This document shows positions 53,020 through 62,544 of a DNA stretch of 64,000 bases, one piece after another (position 1 is the first letter of the stretch; each line of letters begins with the position of its first letter). A program made the position numbers and the translations under genes. Source of the DNA: an uncultured Clostridia bacterium. Its GTDB lineage: Bacteria > Bacillota > Clostridia > Oscillospirales > Ruminococcaceae. Location: contig CANQKW010000002.1 in the NCBI GenBank assembly GCA_947624555.1, positions 1 to 64,000 of the forward strand. The letters are read 5' to 3'. The notes beneath the pieces are model-generated. The model was not told where the DNA came from, ran no database searches, and saw only the letters and a list, made by a program, of their open reading frames with translations.

Positions 53020-54648
53020 ATGGAAAGAATGACGGTCGCAAAAGCAATGACCGAATGCCTTAAAGCAGAGGGAATAACAAGACTGTTCGGCTATCCGGGA
53101 GCTGCTATCTGCCCGTTTTACGATGAGCTGTATAAGAGCGATATAGAGCATATTCTTGTTCGTCACGAGGTCAATGCCGGACACGCTGCCTCGGGATATG
53201 CAAGAATGACGGGAAAACCTGCCGTGTGCGTTGCTACGAGCGGACCCGGTGCGTTAAATCTTATCACGGCGATTGCAACGGCTTATATGGACTCTGTGCC
53301 TATGGTAATAATCACGGGTCAGGTCAATTCCGACCAGATAGGACGAGATGTATTTCAAGAGGCGGATATAACAGGCTCTGCGGAGCCTTTCGTAAAGCAC
53401 AGCTATCTGTTAAATCGCCCGGAAGATACCGCAGAGGTGTTCAAGAGAGCGTTTTATATCGCAGGAACGGGAAGAAAAGGTCCTGTTCTGATAGACGTTC
53501 CCTGCGATGTACAGAAGGCTGAGATTGATTTTGAATATCCCGAAACGGTAGAAATAAGAAGTTACCGCCCCAGTTCCAAGGGAAACGGCTTTCAGATCAA
53601 GAGAGCAGTTACGTCGATGCTTGAAGCGAAAAAGCCGCTTATTATCGCAGGAGGCGGACTTTTCACAGGCAACGGCGCAGAGCTTATGAGAAAGCTCTCG
53701 GAAAAGCTTGATATACCCGTTATTTCAACGCTTATGGGTCTTGGAGCGATGCCCACCGACAGCCCTCTTTACTACGGAATGCTCGGAATGCACGGCTGCG
53801 AGGCGGCAAAATGCGCTGTAAATAACTGCGATACACTGATTTTGCTCGGCGCACGTTTAAGCGACAGAACAAGCTCTCCCATTTCCAGAAACAACGAGCT
53901 TGTCGTTATCCACATTGATATAGACCCTGCGGAAATCGGAAAGAGCGTTGCGGCAAATGTGCCTATCGTGGGCGATATAAGCATAGTGCTGGGTCAGCTT
54001 TTGGAGCAGCTTAATTCCGTTGAGCCGCAGCAGCACGCAGAGTGGAAAAATCAGCTTGACGAAAGCCGCGTCGACCGTGAGCCGAAACCCGTTGAAAAGG
54101 GATTTGTTAATCCGAAGTGGTTTATACGGGAGCTGAATAAATATCTCCCCAATCGGTCAATTGCAGTTGCAGACGTCGGAGAAAATCAGTTCTGGACAGC
54201 GTCTAATATAGAGCTTAAAAACGGACGTTTTCTCACTTCGGGCGGAATGGGTACTATGGGATATTCTCTTCCTGCGGCAATCGGCGCAAAATGCGCAGAA
54301 CCCGATGCAGAGGTAATTGCAGTCTGCGGCGACGGTTCTTTCCAGATGGAAATGCCCGAGCTTGCTACCTGCGTTCAGCACGGAATAAGCGTCAAGGTGA
54401 TCGTGATGAGAAATCGCTATCTCGGAATGGTAAGAGAACATCAGACAAATTTTTACGGAAACAGGCTCTATGCCGTTTCGCTTGACGGAAGTCCCGATTA
54501 TACAAAAATAGCCGATGCATACGGCATCGAAAATATGCTGGTAGAGAGCGAGGAAAGTGCGAAAGAAGGAATTAAGCGCCTTATCTCGTCGGATAAGCCG
54601 TTTTTGCTGGAAGTCGCAGTTCCCGAGCTTATCGAAACAATATTGTAA
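53020..54648 (+). CDS. Acetolactate synthase large subunit IlvB
   Basis: 542 residues. This ThDP enzyme makes acetolactate or acetohydroxybutyrate for branched-chain amino acids. Motifs are GYPGAAICPFYDEL, the catalytic Glu in VRHEVNAGHAASGYAR (about residue 48), ATSGPGALNLIT, GGMGTMGYSLPAAIGAK, and the ThDP/Mg motif GDGSFQMEMPELAT ending in VMRN. The ATG follows TTGGAG by 11 bases; a GTG three codons earlier is too close to it. Confidence 0.96.
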   Translation: MERMTVAKAMTECLKAEGITRLFGYPGAAICPFYDELYKSDIEHILVRHEVNAGHAASGYARMTGKPAVCVATSGPGALNLITAIATAYMDSVPMVIITGQVNSDQIGRDVFQEADITGSAEPFVKHSYLLNRPEDTAEVFKRAFYIAGTGRKGPVLIDVPCDVQKAEIDFEYPETVEIRSYRPSSKGNGFQIKRAVTSMLEAKKPLIIAGGGLFTGNGAELMRKLSEKLDIPVISTLMGLGAMPTDSPLYYGMLGMHGCEAAKCAVNNCDTLILLGARLSDRTSSPISRNNELVVIHIDIDPAEIGKSVAANVPIVGDISIVLGQLLEQLNSVEPQQHAEWKNQLDESRVDREPKPVEKGFVNPKWFIRELNKYLPNRSIAVADVGENQFWTASNIELKNGRFLTSGGMGTMGYSLPAAIGAKCAEPDAEVIAVCGDGSFQMEMPELATCVQHGISVKVIVMRNRYLGMVREHQTNFYGNRLYAVSLDGSPDYTKIADAYGIENMLVESEESAKEGIKRLISSDKPFLLEVAVPELIETIL

Positions 54649-54663
54649 AACGGAGGGTATTAT

Positions 54664-55161
54664 ATGAAACATACAATTTCCGTTTTAGTGGAAAATCACG
54701 CAGGCGTTCTGGCAAGAGTAGCGGGATTGTTTGCCCGTCGGGGATTTAATATAGACAGCCTTGCGGTCGGCGTTACAGATGACGTGAATGTATCAAGAAT
54801 AACGATTGTCGCAGACGGCAGCGATTATACTCTTGAACAGATAGAAAAACAGCTCAACAAGCTCATTGACGTGATAAAGGTAAAAACACTTTCTCCGGAG
54901 AGTATGGTTTCCCGTGAGCTTGTGCTGATAAAGGTAAGCTGTTCGCCTAAGCAGCGTTCGGAGATAATAAGCATTTGCGATCTGGCTCACGGAAAGATTT
55001 CGGATATATCCGCAAATTCCGTGACAATGGAGATTTCCGACAATGCACAAAATCTCGATACGTTTGAAGAGCTTTTGCGGCCTTACGGAATAAAGGAAAT
55101 AGTAAGAACAGGAACTATCGCTATCCAAAAAGGAGAGGCGGCAGTCACCGTTCGCAGCTAA
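54664..55161 (+). CDS. Acetolactate synthase small subunit IlvN (IlvH-like)
   Basis: 165 residues. An N-terminal ACT domain (HTISVLVENHAGVLARVAGL, then FARRGFNIDSLAVG) binds valine for feedback control, and the C-terminal half (SRELVLIKVSCSPKQRSEII) activates IlvB. The length fits IlvH-type subunits. The ATG follows CGGAGGG by 8 bases, 15 bases after ilvB. Confidence 0.95.
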   Translation: MKHTISVLVENHAGVLARVAGLFARRGFNIDSLAVGVTDDVNVSRITIVADGSDYTLEQIEKQLNKLIDVIKVKTLSPESMVSRELVLIKVSCSPKQRSEIISICDLAHGKISDISANSVTMEISDNAQNLDTFEELLRPYGIKEIVRTGTIAIQKGEAAVTVRS

Positions 55162-55182
55162 TAGGGTCAACAACGCTGATAA

Positions 55183-56238
<1,056 letters not shown>

Positions 56239-56288
56239 TGATAAACGCAAATTTCCCTGTTTTGGGGGAAGAAATCGTATAATTAAAG

Positions 56289-56319
56289 TCCGCTCTTCTT
56301 TGGGAAGAGCGGATTTTTC
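56289..56319 (+). terminator. Intrinsic terminator of ilvBNC
   Basis: TCCGCTCTTC and GAAGAGCGGA form a 10-bp stem with a 5-base loop, followed by TTTTT. Confidence 0.9.
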
Positions 56320-56332
56320 TGCGCAAAACCAC

Positions 56333-56361
56333 TTGATTTTCTCCACAATATATAGTATAAT
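56333..56361 (+). promoter_or_regulatory. Promoter of prmA
   Basis: TTGATT, a 17-base spacer, TATAAT, 37 bases before the ATG. Confidence 0.75.
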
Positions 56362-56398
56362 AAAAATGTATATTGTATAATTGTACGTCGGAGGGATT

Positions 56399-57367
56399 AT
56401 GGACAATTTTATTCAGATAGATATTTACACGTCAAGTCAAGCAATTGACGAAATCACAGGAACTCTTCAGGATTACGGAATTACGGGTTTTATCATAAAA
56501 GACGGCGCAGATTTTGAGGATTTTCTTGCCGATAAAAATTCAAATTGGGATTATGTCGACGACGAGCTTATGGGATTAAAGGACGCTGAACCCTGCATAA
56601 CCGTATATGTTCATCAGAATGTTCAGGGAATGGAAACTCTTGAAGGGATAAAGTCGCTTATCGAGGGTTATAAGTCGAAAAATTCCGACAATTTTTACGG
56701 AAATATCAGACTTGAGCTTAAAAATGTCAGGGAAGAGGATTGGGCGAATAACTGGAAACAGTATTATAAGCCTTTCCGAATAGGAAAAAGCCTTGTTATC
56801 AAGCCCTCGTGGGAAGATGTCGAGCCGAAAAGGGGAGACAGGATACTTGAAATAGACCCTGCGTCTACGTTCGGCACGGGTCAGCATCATACCACGAAAA
56901 TGGTTATGGAAACGCTTGAAACAGTCGTCAAAGGCGGGGAGAATGTGCTTGATCTGGGCTGCGGCAGCGGAATTTTGTCGATAGCCTCGCTTTTGCTCGG
57001 AGCAAAGAGCGTAACTGTCTGCGATATTTTCGAGAACGCCGTTAAAACCGCCTCTGAGAATATCGAAAAAAATCATTTCACAAAGGAAAGCTACAGGGCG
57101 TTTTGCGGTGATATTACAAGCAATTCGGCTCTGAGAGAAAAAATAGGAAACGGATTTAACGTTATCTGTGCAAATATTGTCGCTGACGTTATAATCGGAA
57201 TGAGCGGCTTTTTCGGGGAATTTATCGCAGAAAACGGCGTTCTTATCGTTTCGGGAATTATTGACGAGCGTTTGGGCGAGGTTCTTGACGCACTTTCGGA
57301 TAACGGCTGGAAGAAGATTTCGGCATTGAATGAAGAGGGCTGGAACTGCATTTTGCTTTCACGCTGA
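56399..57367 (+). CDS. Ribosomal protein L11 methyltransferase PrmA
   Basis: 322 residues. The N-terminal L11-recognition domain holds EEDWANNWKQYYKPFRIG. The SAM domain has DPASTFGTGQHHTTKM, motif I VLDLGCGSGILSIASLLLGA, and motif IV ICANIVADVI. The ATG follows CGGAGGGA by 3-4 bases and matches the family start. Its stop lies 46 bases before a small membrane gene. Confidence 0.95.
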   Translation: MDNFIQIDIYTSSQAIDEITGTLQDYGITGFIIKDGADFEDFLADKNSNWDYVDDELMGLKDAEPCITVYVHQNVQGMETLEGIKSLIEGYKSKNSDNFYGNIRLELKNVREEDWANNWKQYYKPFRIGKSLVIKPSWEDVEPKRGDRILEIDPASTFGTGQHHTTKMVMETLETVVKGGENVLDLGCGSGILSIASLLLGAKSVTVCDIFENAVKTASENIEKNHFTKESYRAFCGDITSNSALREKIGNGFNVICANIVADVIIGMSGFFGEFIAENGVLIVSGIIDERLGEVLDALSDNGWKKISALNEEGWNCILLSR

Positions 57368-57374
57368 CATTTTG

Positions 57375-57406
57375 CTCCCCGACGGCATATAATGCTGTCG
57401 AGGAGG
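57375..57406 (+). promoter_or_regulatory. Hairpin covering the ribosome site of the 57414 gene
   Basis: CGACGGCAT and ATGCTGTCG form a 9-bp stem with an ATA loop; beyond one mismatch, CTCC pairs with GGAG of the AGGAGG ribosome site. The first stem starts 13 bases after the prmA stop codon, so ribosomes finishing prmA could open it. This predicts translational coupling. Confidence 0.5.
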
Positions 57407-57413
57407 CGAAATT

Positions 57414-57704
57414 ATGGAGTTTTTTTATGTATTCGGATTGATGTTTCTTGCGATTTTCGGAGCGGTAATGCTTGCAGAGCTTTTTTGCAGGGCGATTTTC
57501 AGAAGTTCTGTCAGGAGCTTTGATATATATTTGAAGTCGGGCGATGATTTGGCTGATTTTGTGGAGCAGGCTCAGAAAAGCGATTTTATAGGTCAGATAA
57601 ACATCATCAACGGAGAACAGAGCGAGCAGGCAAAAGCGCTTGCTGAAAAATACGATAATGTACATTTGTGCGAAAATCTGGTGAATGAGATTGACAGAAA
57701 CTAA
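57414..57704 (+). CDS. Small membrane-anchored protein of unknown function
   Basis: 96 residues. One N-terminal membrane span (FFYVFGLMFLAIFGAVML, about 3-24) is followed by a soluble alpha/beta region (SFDIYLKSGDDLADFVEQAQ ... FIGQINIINGEQ) resembling a small Rossmann-like strand-helix unit. No family is recognised. The ATG follows GAGGAGG by 7 bases behind a hairpin. It overlaps the recD2 start by 20 bases. Confidence 0.7.
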   Translation: MEFFYVFGLMFLAIFGAVMLAELFCRAIFRSSVRSFDIYLKSGDDLADFVEQAQKSDFIGQINIINGEQSEQAKALAEKYDNVHLCENLVNEIDRN

Positions 57705-59892
57705 TTTGCAGTGTATAACGGGCGGCGTAGAGGACGTTGTTTACTATAACGAAGAAAGCGGCTATATCGTGCTTGATATGGACGTAGGCGGAGCGCTGCT
57801 TACAGCGGTGGGCAATATGGGCGACGTCCGTGAGGGCGAGCAGCTTACTTTGTACGGAGAATATACCTTGAACGCAAAATACGGCAGACAGTTCAAGGTG
57901 GAAATTTTTGAGCGTTCGCTGCCTACTGATGTCAACGGTTTCAGAAAGTATTTGGGTTCGGGGGTAATTCGGGGCGTCGGACCATCAATGGCGAAAAAAA
58001 TTGTCGAGGTTTTCGGCGAAAAAACAGCGGAAATTCTCGAAAACGACCCCCGTCAGCTCTCCGATATAAAAGGAATTACCCCCGAACGGGCACTTCTTAT
58101 CGGGCAGGAATTTCAGAATATTACGGGACTGCGCAAGGCTATGACGTTCTTTTCAAAGTACGGACTGCCTAATTCCTACATTTCCTCTGCGTGGAAATTA
58201 TACGGCGGAGAGCTTATAAAAGCCGTGAGCGACAATCCTTACTGCCTGTGTGACAGCGGTATTGAGCTGCCTTTTCCCGATGCGGAAAGAATTGCGCGAG
58301 ATATGGATTGTCCTTTTGACAACGAGTACAGGATTGCGGCAGGAATTTTGTGGATATTGAGAATGTATGCCAATGAAGGAAATACCTGTATCCGTGAAAC
58401 AGCGCTCTGCAACGAGGTGACTCAGACGCTTTTTATCAGCGAAAAGCAGTACAATTCCGCTCTTGAATACCTGAAAGAACGCTGTGATATAGTAGACTGC
58501 GACAAATTCACAGAGCGCAGAATTTACCTTTACGAGTATTATCAGGCGGAGTGTTATATAGCGGACAAGCTTGCTGAGATGATAAAGCGCTCTGACGGCA
58601 AAGAGAATGACTTTTCCGAAGAGATCGAAGGCATTGCCTGGACGAACGGAATTGAGTATGCAAAACTCCAGAAAGAGGCTATAAACGGCTGTATGAATAA
58701 TCACGTTTTTATTCTTACGGGCGGACCCGGCACAGGAAAAACAACTACGTTAAATGCCGTAATCGAGCTTTGTCGGCAGAGAAAACTGAAAATTCGGCTT
58801 ACCGCTCCTACGGGAAGAGCGGCAAAGCGTGTATCGGAGCTTACGGGCGCTTCTGCGCAGACGATACACAGGCTGCTTGAGGTCGATTTTTCGTCGGGAG
58901 AAAATTGTTTCAAGAGGAACGAGGAAAATCCGATCTCCTGCGATGTGCTGATAATTGACGAGATGTCTATGGTCGATACGCAGCTTTTTGCATCTTTGCT
59001 GAAAGCAGTCAAAAGCAAGACACGGCTTATTATGGTCGGCGACAGCAATCAGCTCCCGTCGGTAGGAGCAGGAAATATCCTGAGAGATCTGATTGACAGC
59101 AAAAGAGTGCCTGCGGTGGAGCTTTACGAGGTTTTCCGTCAGGCAGCACAGAGCCTTATCGTCACAAATGCACACAGGATAATTAACGGCGTTTATCCCG
59201 AACTGAACGACAGAAAAAACGATTTTTTCTTTATGCGCTCCGAAAGTGAGGAAAAAACTCTTCGGCTTGTGGTGGAACTTTGCGGCAAGCGTCTGCCGAA
59301 GAGCTACGGATACGACCCCGTTGACGATATTCAGGTGCTTTGCTTGTCAAAATTGGGCGCTTTGGGCACGATAAATCTCAATAAAGAATTGCAGTTGGCG
59401 TTAAATCCGCCCTCAAAGGACAAGCGTGAGATAAATTATATGAACAGGCTTTTCCGTGACGGCGATAAAATAATGCAGACCAAGAACGATTATGACATCG
59501 AGTGGCGCAGGGGAAATGAAAAATCTCACGGCATTTTTAACGGCGACATCGGAAGAATTTATGAAACAGACAAGGTAAATTCCCGTTGTACAATAGATTT
59601 TGACGGAAGAAAAGCCGTTTATGACGAAGAAATGCTGAAAAAGGCAGAGCACGCCTATGCCGTTACCGTTCATAAAAGTCAGGGCAGCGAGTACCCCTGT
59701 GTGATAATTCCTCTTCCTAACCGAATGGATAAATTATCATACAGAAATCTTCTGTATACGGCGGTGACCCGTGCCAGAAAAACGCTGATAATAATCGGCA
59801 CGGAGAGTAAAATCTGTGAAATGGTCGACAACAACCGCCGCACAGAGCGTACCACCTGCCTTAAAGAAATGATTGAGGATTATTTTGATTAA
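57685..59892 (+). CDS. RecD2-type SF1 DNA helicase
   Basis: 735 residues. The N-terminal OB-like and HhH region (IKGITPERALLIGQEF) marks the RecD2 type not bound to RecBC. Helicase motifs are Walker A TGGPGTGKTTTLN (about 345), Ia LTAPTGRAAKRVSE, Walker B IIDEMSMVD (about 424), motif III MVGDSNQLPSVGAG, and motifs V/VI VTVHKSQGSEYP with LYTAVTRARK. 5'-3' helicase with roles in repair. The ATG overlaps the previous gene. Confidence 0.94.
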   Translation: MRLTETNLQCITGGVEDVVYYNEESGYIVLDMDVGGALLTAVGNMGDVREGEQLTLYGEYTLNAKYGRQFKVEIFERSLPTDVNGFRKYLGSGVIRGVGPSMAKKIVEVFGEKTAEILENDPRQLSDIKGITPERALLIGQEFQNITGLRKAMTFFSKYGLPNSYISSAWKLYGGELIKAVSDNPYCLCDSGIELPFPDAERIARDMDCPFDNEYRIAAGILWILRMYANEGNTCIRETALCNEVTQTLFISEKQYNSALEYLKERCDIVDCDKFTERRIYLYEYYQAECYIADKLAEMIKRSDGKENDFSEEIEGIAWTNGIEYAKLQKEAINGCMNNHVFILTGGPGTGKTTTLNAVIELCRQRKLKIRLTAPTGRAAKRVSELTGASAQTIHRLLEVDFSSGENCFKRNEENPISCDVLIIDEMSMVDTQLFASLLKAVKSKTRLIMVGDSNQLPSVGAGNILRDLIDSKRVPAVELYEVFRQAAQSLIVTNAHRIINGVYPELNDRKNDFFFMRSESEEKTLRLVVELCGKRLPKSYGYDPVDDIQVLCLSKLGALGTINLNKELQLALNPPSKDKREINYMNRLFRDGDKIMQTKNDYDIEWRRGNEKSHGIFNGDIGRIYETDKVNSRCTIDFDGRKAVYDEEMLKKAEHAYAVTVHKSQGSEYPCVIIPLPNRMDKLSYRNLLYTAVTRARKTLIIIGTESKICEMVDNNRRTERTTCLKEMIEDYFD

Positions 59893-60586
59893 ATCGGTTT
59901 TAATTTATGAGTTTGTGCAAAAAGCTGTATCTGCAATTGCTCCAAATCGCTGTCCGTTTTGCAGGAATGTAATTCCTTCGGGAAAGTATTACTGTGAACG
60001 CTGTTATGAGTTTCTTCCGTTCATCAAAGAAGAACTTTTGCCGATAGAAAACGTTTCTCGGCGGATAGCCTGCTGTTTTTATCGGCGCAGAGCAAGAAAA
60101 GCGGTTTTATGGCTGAAATACGGCTGTATGGTCTATCCTGTGGAAACATTTGCGTTTATGATTTCGGAAAAGCTGTCGGGAATACAGGCGGATTATATAA
60201 TACCCGTTCCGAGCAGCAGAAAAAGCATAAAATCCAGAGGATTTGCCGCCGGGGAGCTTATAGGAAAGCGTGTTTCCATGAGAACGGGCATTCCTATGCT
60301 TAAAGCTGTCGGGGCAGTTAATGACAAAATAGACCAGAAAACGTTGAATTCCGAAGAGCGTCTTTTAAATGCGGAAAGCAGTTTTTTCCTGAAGAGCGGT
60401 TTTGATGTGCGAAATAAGAAAATAATTCTGATCGACGATGTTTCTACTACGGGAGCGACCCTGTCTGCGATTGCCGGTATTCTTATCAGGGCAGGCGCAG
60501 ACGAGGTGATCGCCGCATTTTTTGCCAAAACCATAAATTACCGTGAAATGAAACTAAGCGGCAAAAAGTACAGGCTGCGCAGTTGA
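59885..60586 (+). CDS. ComF-family phosphoribosyltransferase-like protein
   Basis: 233 residues. A zinc ribbon (CPFC, then CERCYEF, about residues 24-44) is followed by a PRTase-like fold with YIIPVPSSRKSIKSRGF and the PRPP loop IILIDDVSTTGATL. ComF is needed for DNA uptake in competent Bacillus and Haemophilus; many non-competent bacteria keep it. The TTG start, 5-6 bases after GAGGAT, overlaps the recD2 end. Its stop codon lies inside the miaB promoter. Confidence 0.9.
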   Translation: MIKSVLIYEFVQKAVSAIAPNRCPFCRNVIPSGKYYCERCYEFLPFIKEELLPIENVSRRIACCFYRRRARKAVLWLKYGCMVYPVETFAFMISEKLSGIQADYIIPVPSSRKSIKSRGFAAGELIGKRVSMRTGIPMLKAVGAVNDKIDQKTLNSEERLLNAESSFFLKSGFDVRNKKIILIDDVSTTGATLSAIAGILIRAGADEVIAAFFAKTINYREMKLSGKKYRLRS

Positions 60587-60611
60587 TTTTTTTTCGTATT
60601 TGTGATATAAT
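60583..60611 (+). promoter_or_regulatory. Promoter of miaB
   Basis: TTGATT, a 17-base T-rich spacer, TATAAT. The -35 box overlaps the comF stop codon. Confidence 0.75.
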
Positions 60612-60658
60612 AAACGAAACAACATTACGGCAAATAATCTTTGGACAGAAGGATAAAT

Positions 60659-62059
60659 ATGACAACTGTTATTTCAAACGAGGAAATAGAACGTCAGCGA
60701 GCATTTGCAAAAAAAGTGCTCAGACTTAACCTTGACAGGGAAAATCCGCCGACTGCACACGTTCATACATTCGGCTGTCAGCAGAATGTCAGCGACGGCG
60801 AAAAAATCAAGGGTATGCTGGCTCAGATGGGCTACGGACTTTCGGAGTCCCCCGACGGGTCTGACGTGATTATATTCAACACCTGCGCTGTCCGTGAAAA
60901 TGCAGAGGACAGAGTTTTCGGCAATTTAGGCGCTTTAAAGCACGAAAAACGCCGCAATCCCGACGCAATAATTGCAGTCTGCGGCTGTATGGTAGAGCAG
61001 GAGCATATCACACAGCGTATTAAGAAGAGTTTTCCTCACGTCAGCCTTGTTTTCGGCACAAATGCACTTCACACTCTTCCCGAACTGATTTACGGTCAGC
61101 TTACAGAGCATAAGAGAGCGTTTTCCGTGCCGAAAAGCGACGGAGTAATCGCCGAGGGAATACCGATAAGACGCGAGAGCAAAATCACAGCCTCAATTCC
61201 GATAATGTACGGCTGCAACAACTTTTGCAGCTACTGTATCGTGCCTTATGTAAGAGGCAGAGAGCGTTCACGCAGCATTGACGACGTTGTCGGCGAGGCA
61301 CAAGCTGCTTTAAGAAACGGTGCAAAAGAGATTTTGCTGTTAGGTCAGAATGTCAATTCCTACGGAAAAGAAAACGGTACAAATTTCTCCGAGCTTTTAA
61401 GACGGATAAACGCACTTGACGGGGAATTCAGGATAAGTTATATGTCAAGTCACCCGAAAGACGCCTCAAAAGAGCTGATTGATACGATAGCAGAGTGCGA
61501 AAAGGTGACAAGGCATTTTCATCTTCCCGTGCAGAGCGGTTCTTCGAGAATTTTAAAGCTGATGAACCGAAAATATACCCGAGAGGATTACCTTGAAATA
61601 GTAAGATATATTCGGGAAAAGATAAAGGACGTTGCTTTGACTTCGGATATAATAGTCGGATTTCCGGGAGAAATGCGTAAGGATTTTGAAGAAACGCTTT
61701 CGCTTATCGAAGAAGTAAGATACGATAGCCTTTATACCTTTATTTTCAGTCCGAGAAAGGGCACGAAAGCCGCTGAAATGGACGACCCGATTACAGAAGA
61801 GGAAAAGGGAATTTGGTTCAGGGAACTTCTTGCCGTTCAGGACAGAATAGGCACAAATATGTACGAAAAATATGTCGGACAGACGCTCCGTGTCCTTTGC
61901 ACGGGCTTAGGCAGGACAGGAGAACTTGCTCTTACGGGCAAAACTCCGCAGAACGTTATTGTTGATTTTGACGGTGAAAGTGAGCTTATAGGCAAATTTG
62001 TCACCGTTAAGATAGAAAAAGCGCTCAATTGGGCGCTTTTGGGAAAAATTATTTTTTAA
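60659..62059 (+). CDS. tRNA-2-methylthio-N6-dimethylallyladenosine synthase MiaB
   Basis: 466 residues. This radical-SAM methylthiotransferase converts i6A37 to ms2i6A37. The UPF0004 domain carries Cys40 (HTFGCQQN), Cys76 (NTCAVREN) and Cys110 (CGCMV) for one [4Fe-4S] cluster; CNNFCSYC (186, 190, 193) holds the second. LLGQNVNSYG and HLPVQSGSSRILKLMNR follow, and a TRAM domain ends it. The ATG follows GAAGGAT by 5 bases. The last codons contain a GCGC stem that could act as a weak terminator. Confidence 0.97.
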   Translation: MTTVISNEEIERQRAFAKKVLRLNLDRENPPTAHVHTFGCQQNVSDGEKIKGMLAQMGYGLSESPDGSDVIIFNTCAVRENAEDRVFGNLGALKHEKRRNPDAIIAVCGCMVEQEHITQRIKKSFPHVSLVFGTNALHTLPELIYGQLTEHKRAFSVPKSDGVIAEGIPIRRESKITASIPIMYGCNNFCSYCIVPYVRGRERSRSIDDVVGEAQAALRNGAKEILLLGQNVNSYGKENGTNFSELLRRINALDGEFRISYMSSHPKDASKELIDTIAECEKVTRHFHLPVQSGSSRILKLMNRKYTREDYLEIVRYIREKIKDVALTSDIIVGFPGEMRKDFEETLSLIEEVRYDSLYTFIFSPRKGTKAAEMDDPITEEEKGIWFRELLAVQDRIGTNMYEKYVGQTLRVLCTGLGRTGELALTGKTPQNVIVDFDGESELIGKFVTVKIEKALNWALLGKIIF

Positions 62060-62070
62060 GGAGAATTGTT

Positions 62071-62490
62071 ATGACAGTAATCGACGCAGCAAGACAGCTG
62101 GGAGCAGTTGTTCAGACTGATGAACGCTATATCGAGTATGTAAAGGCAAAAAATGCCAACGACAACGATAAGGAACTTCAGGAACTTATCGGCGAGTTTA
62201 ATCTTATCAGACAAAATCTTGCTATGGAGAACGATAAAGCCCCCGATGAAACCGACAGCGAAAAGGTAAAGGAGCTGTCCGTAAAAATGCAGTCCGCTTA
62301 TGAGAAAATTATGGCGAACGAAAATATGGCGATTTTTACCGTCGCAAAACAGGGAATGGATAAGCTTATGAGCGAGATAAATACCATTCTTACCTATTCC
62401 GTAGAGGGAATTGACCCTGCGACTTGTCCGTCGGAGCCTCCGTCCGCCGAATGTACGGGAAGCTGCTCGACCTGCGGAGGCTGCGGCTGA
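62071..62490 (+). CDS. YlbF/YmcA-family protein (RicA-like) with Cys-rich tail
   Basis: 139 residues. An all-helical Com_YlbF domain (VIDAARQLGAVVQTDERYIE, LQELIGEFNLIRQNLA) is followed by a tail with five Cys (ATCPSEP, ECTGSCSTCGGCG). B. subtilis has ymcA (ricA) directly after miaB, then mutS further on, and this order is kept here, so orthology to RicA is likely. RicA works with RicF and RicT in a complex with Fe-S clusters that affects RNA maturation. The ATG follows AAGGAG by 7 bases. Confidence 0.82.
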   Translation: MTVIDAARQLGAVVQTDERYIEYVKAKNANDNDKELQELIGEFNLIRQNLAMENDKAPDETDSEKVKELSVKMQSAYEKIMANENMAIFTVAKQGMDKLMSEINTILTYSVEGIDPATCPSEPPSAECTGSCSTCGGCG

Positions 62491-62544
62491 GAATACAGGG
62501 GGGCATACTCAATTAAATTGAACTTGAAGGCGGTGTGAAAAGCT

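Noticed and set aside
62015..62045. Terminator at the end of miaB
   Set aside because: AAAAGCGC and GCGCTTTT can pair, but they lie in the last codons of miaB, the T-run is only four bases, and the ricA-like gene follows without its own promoter.
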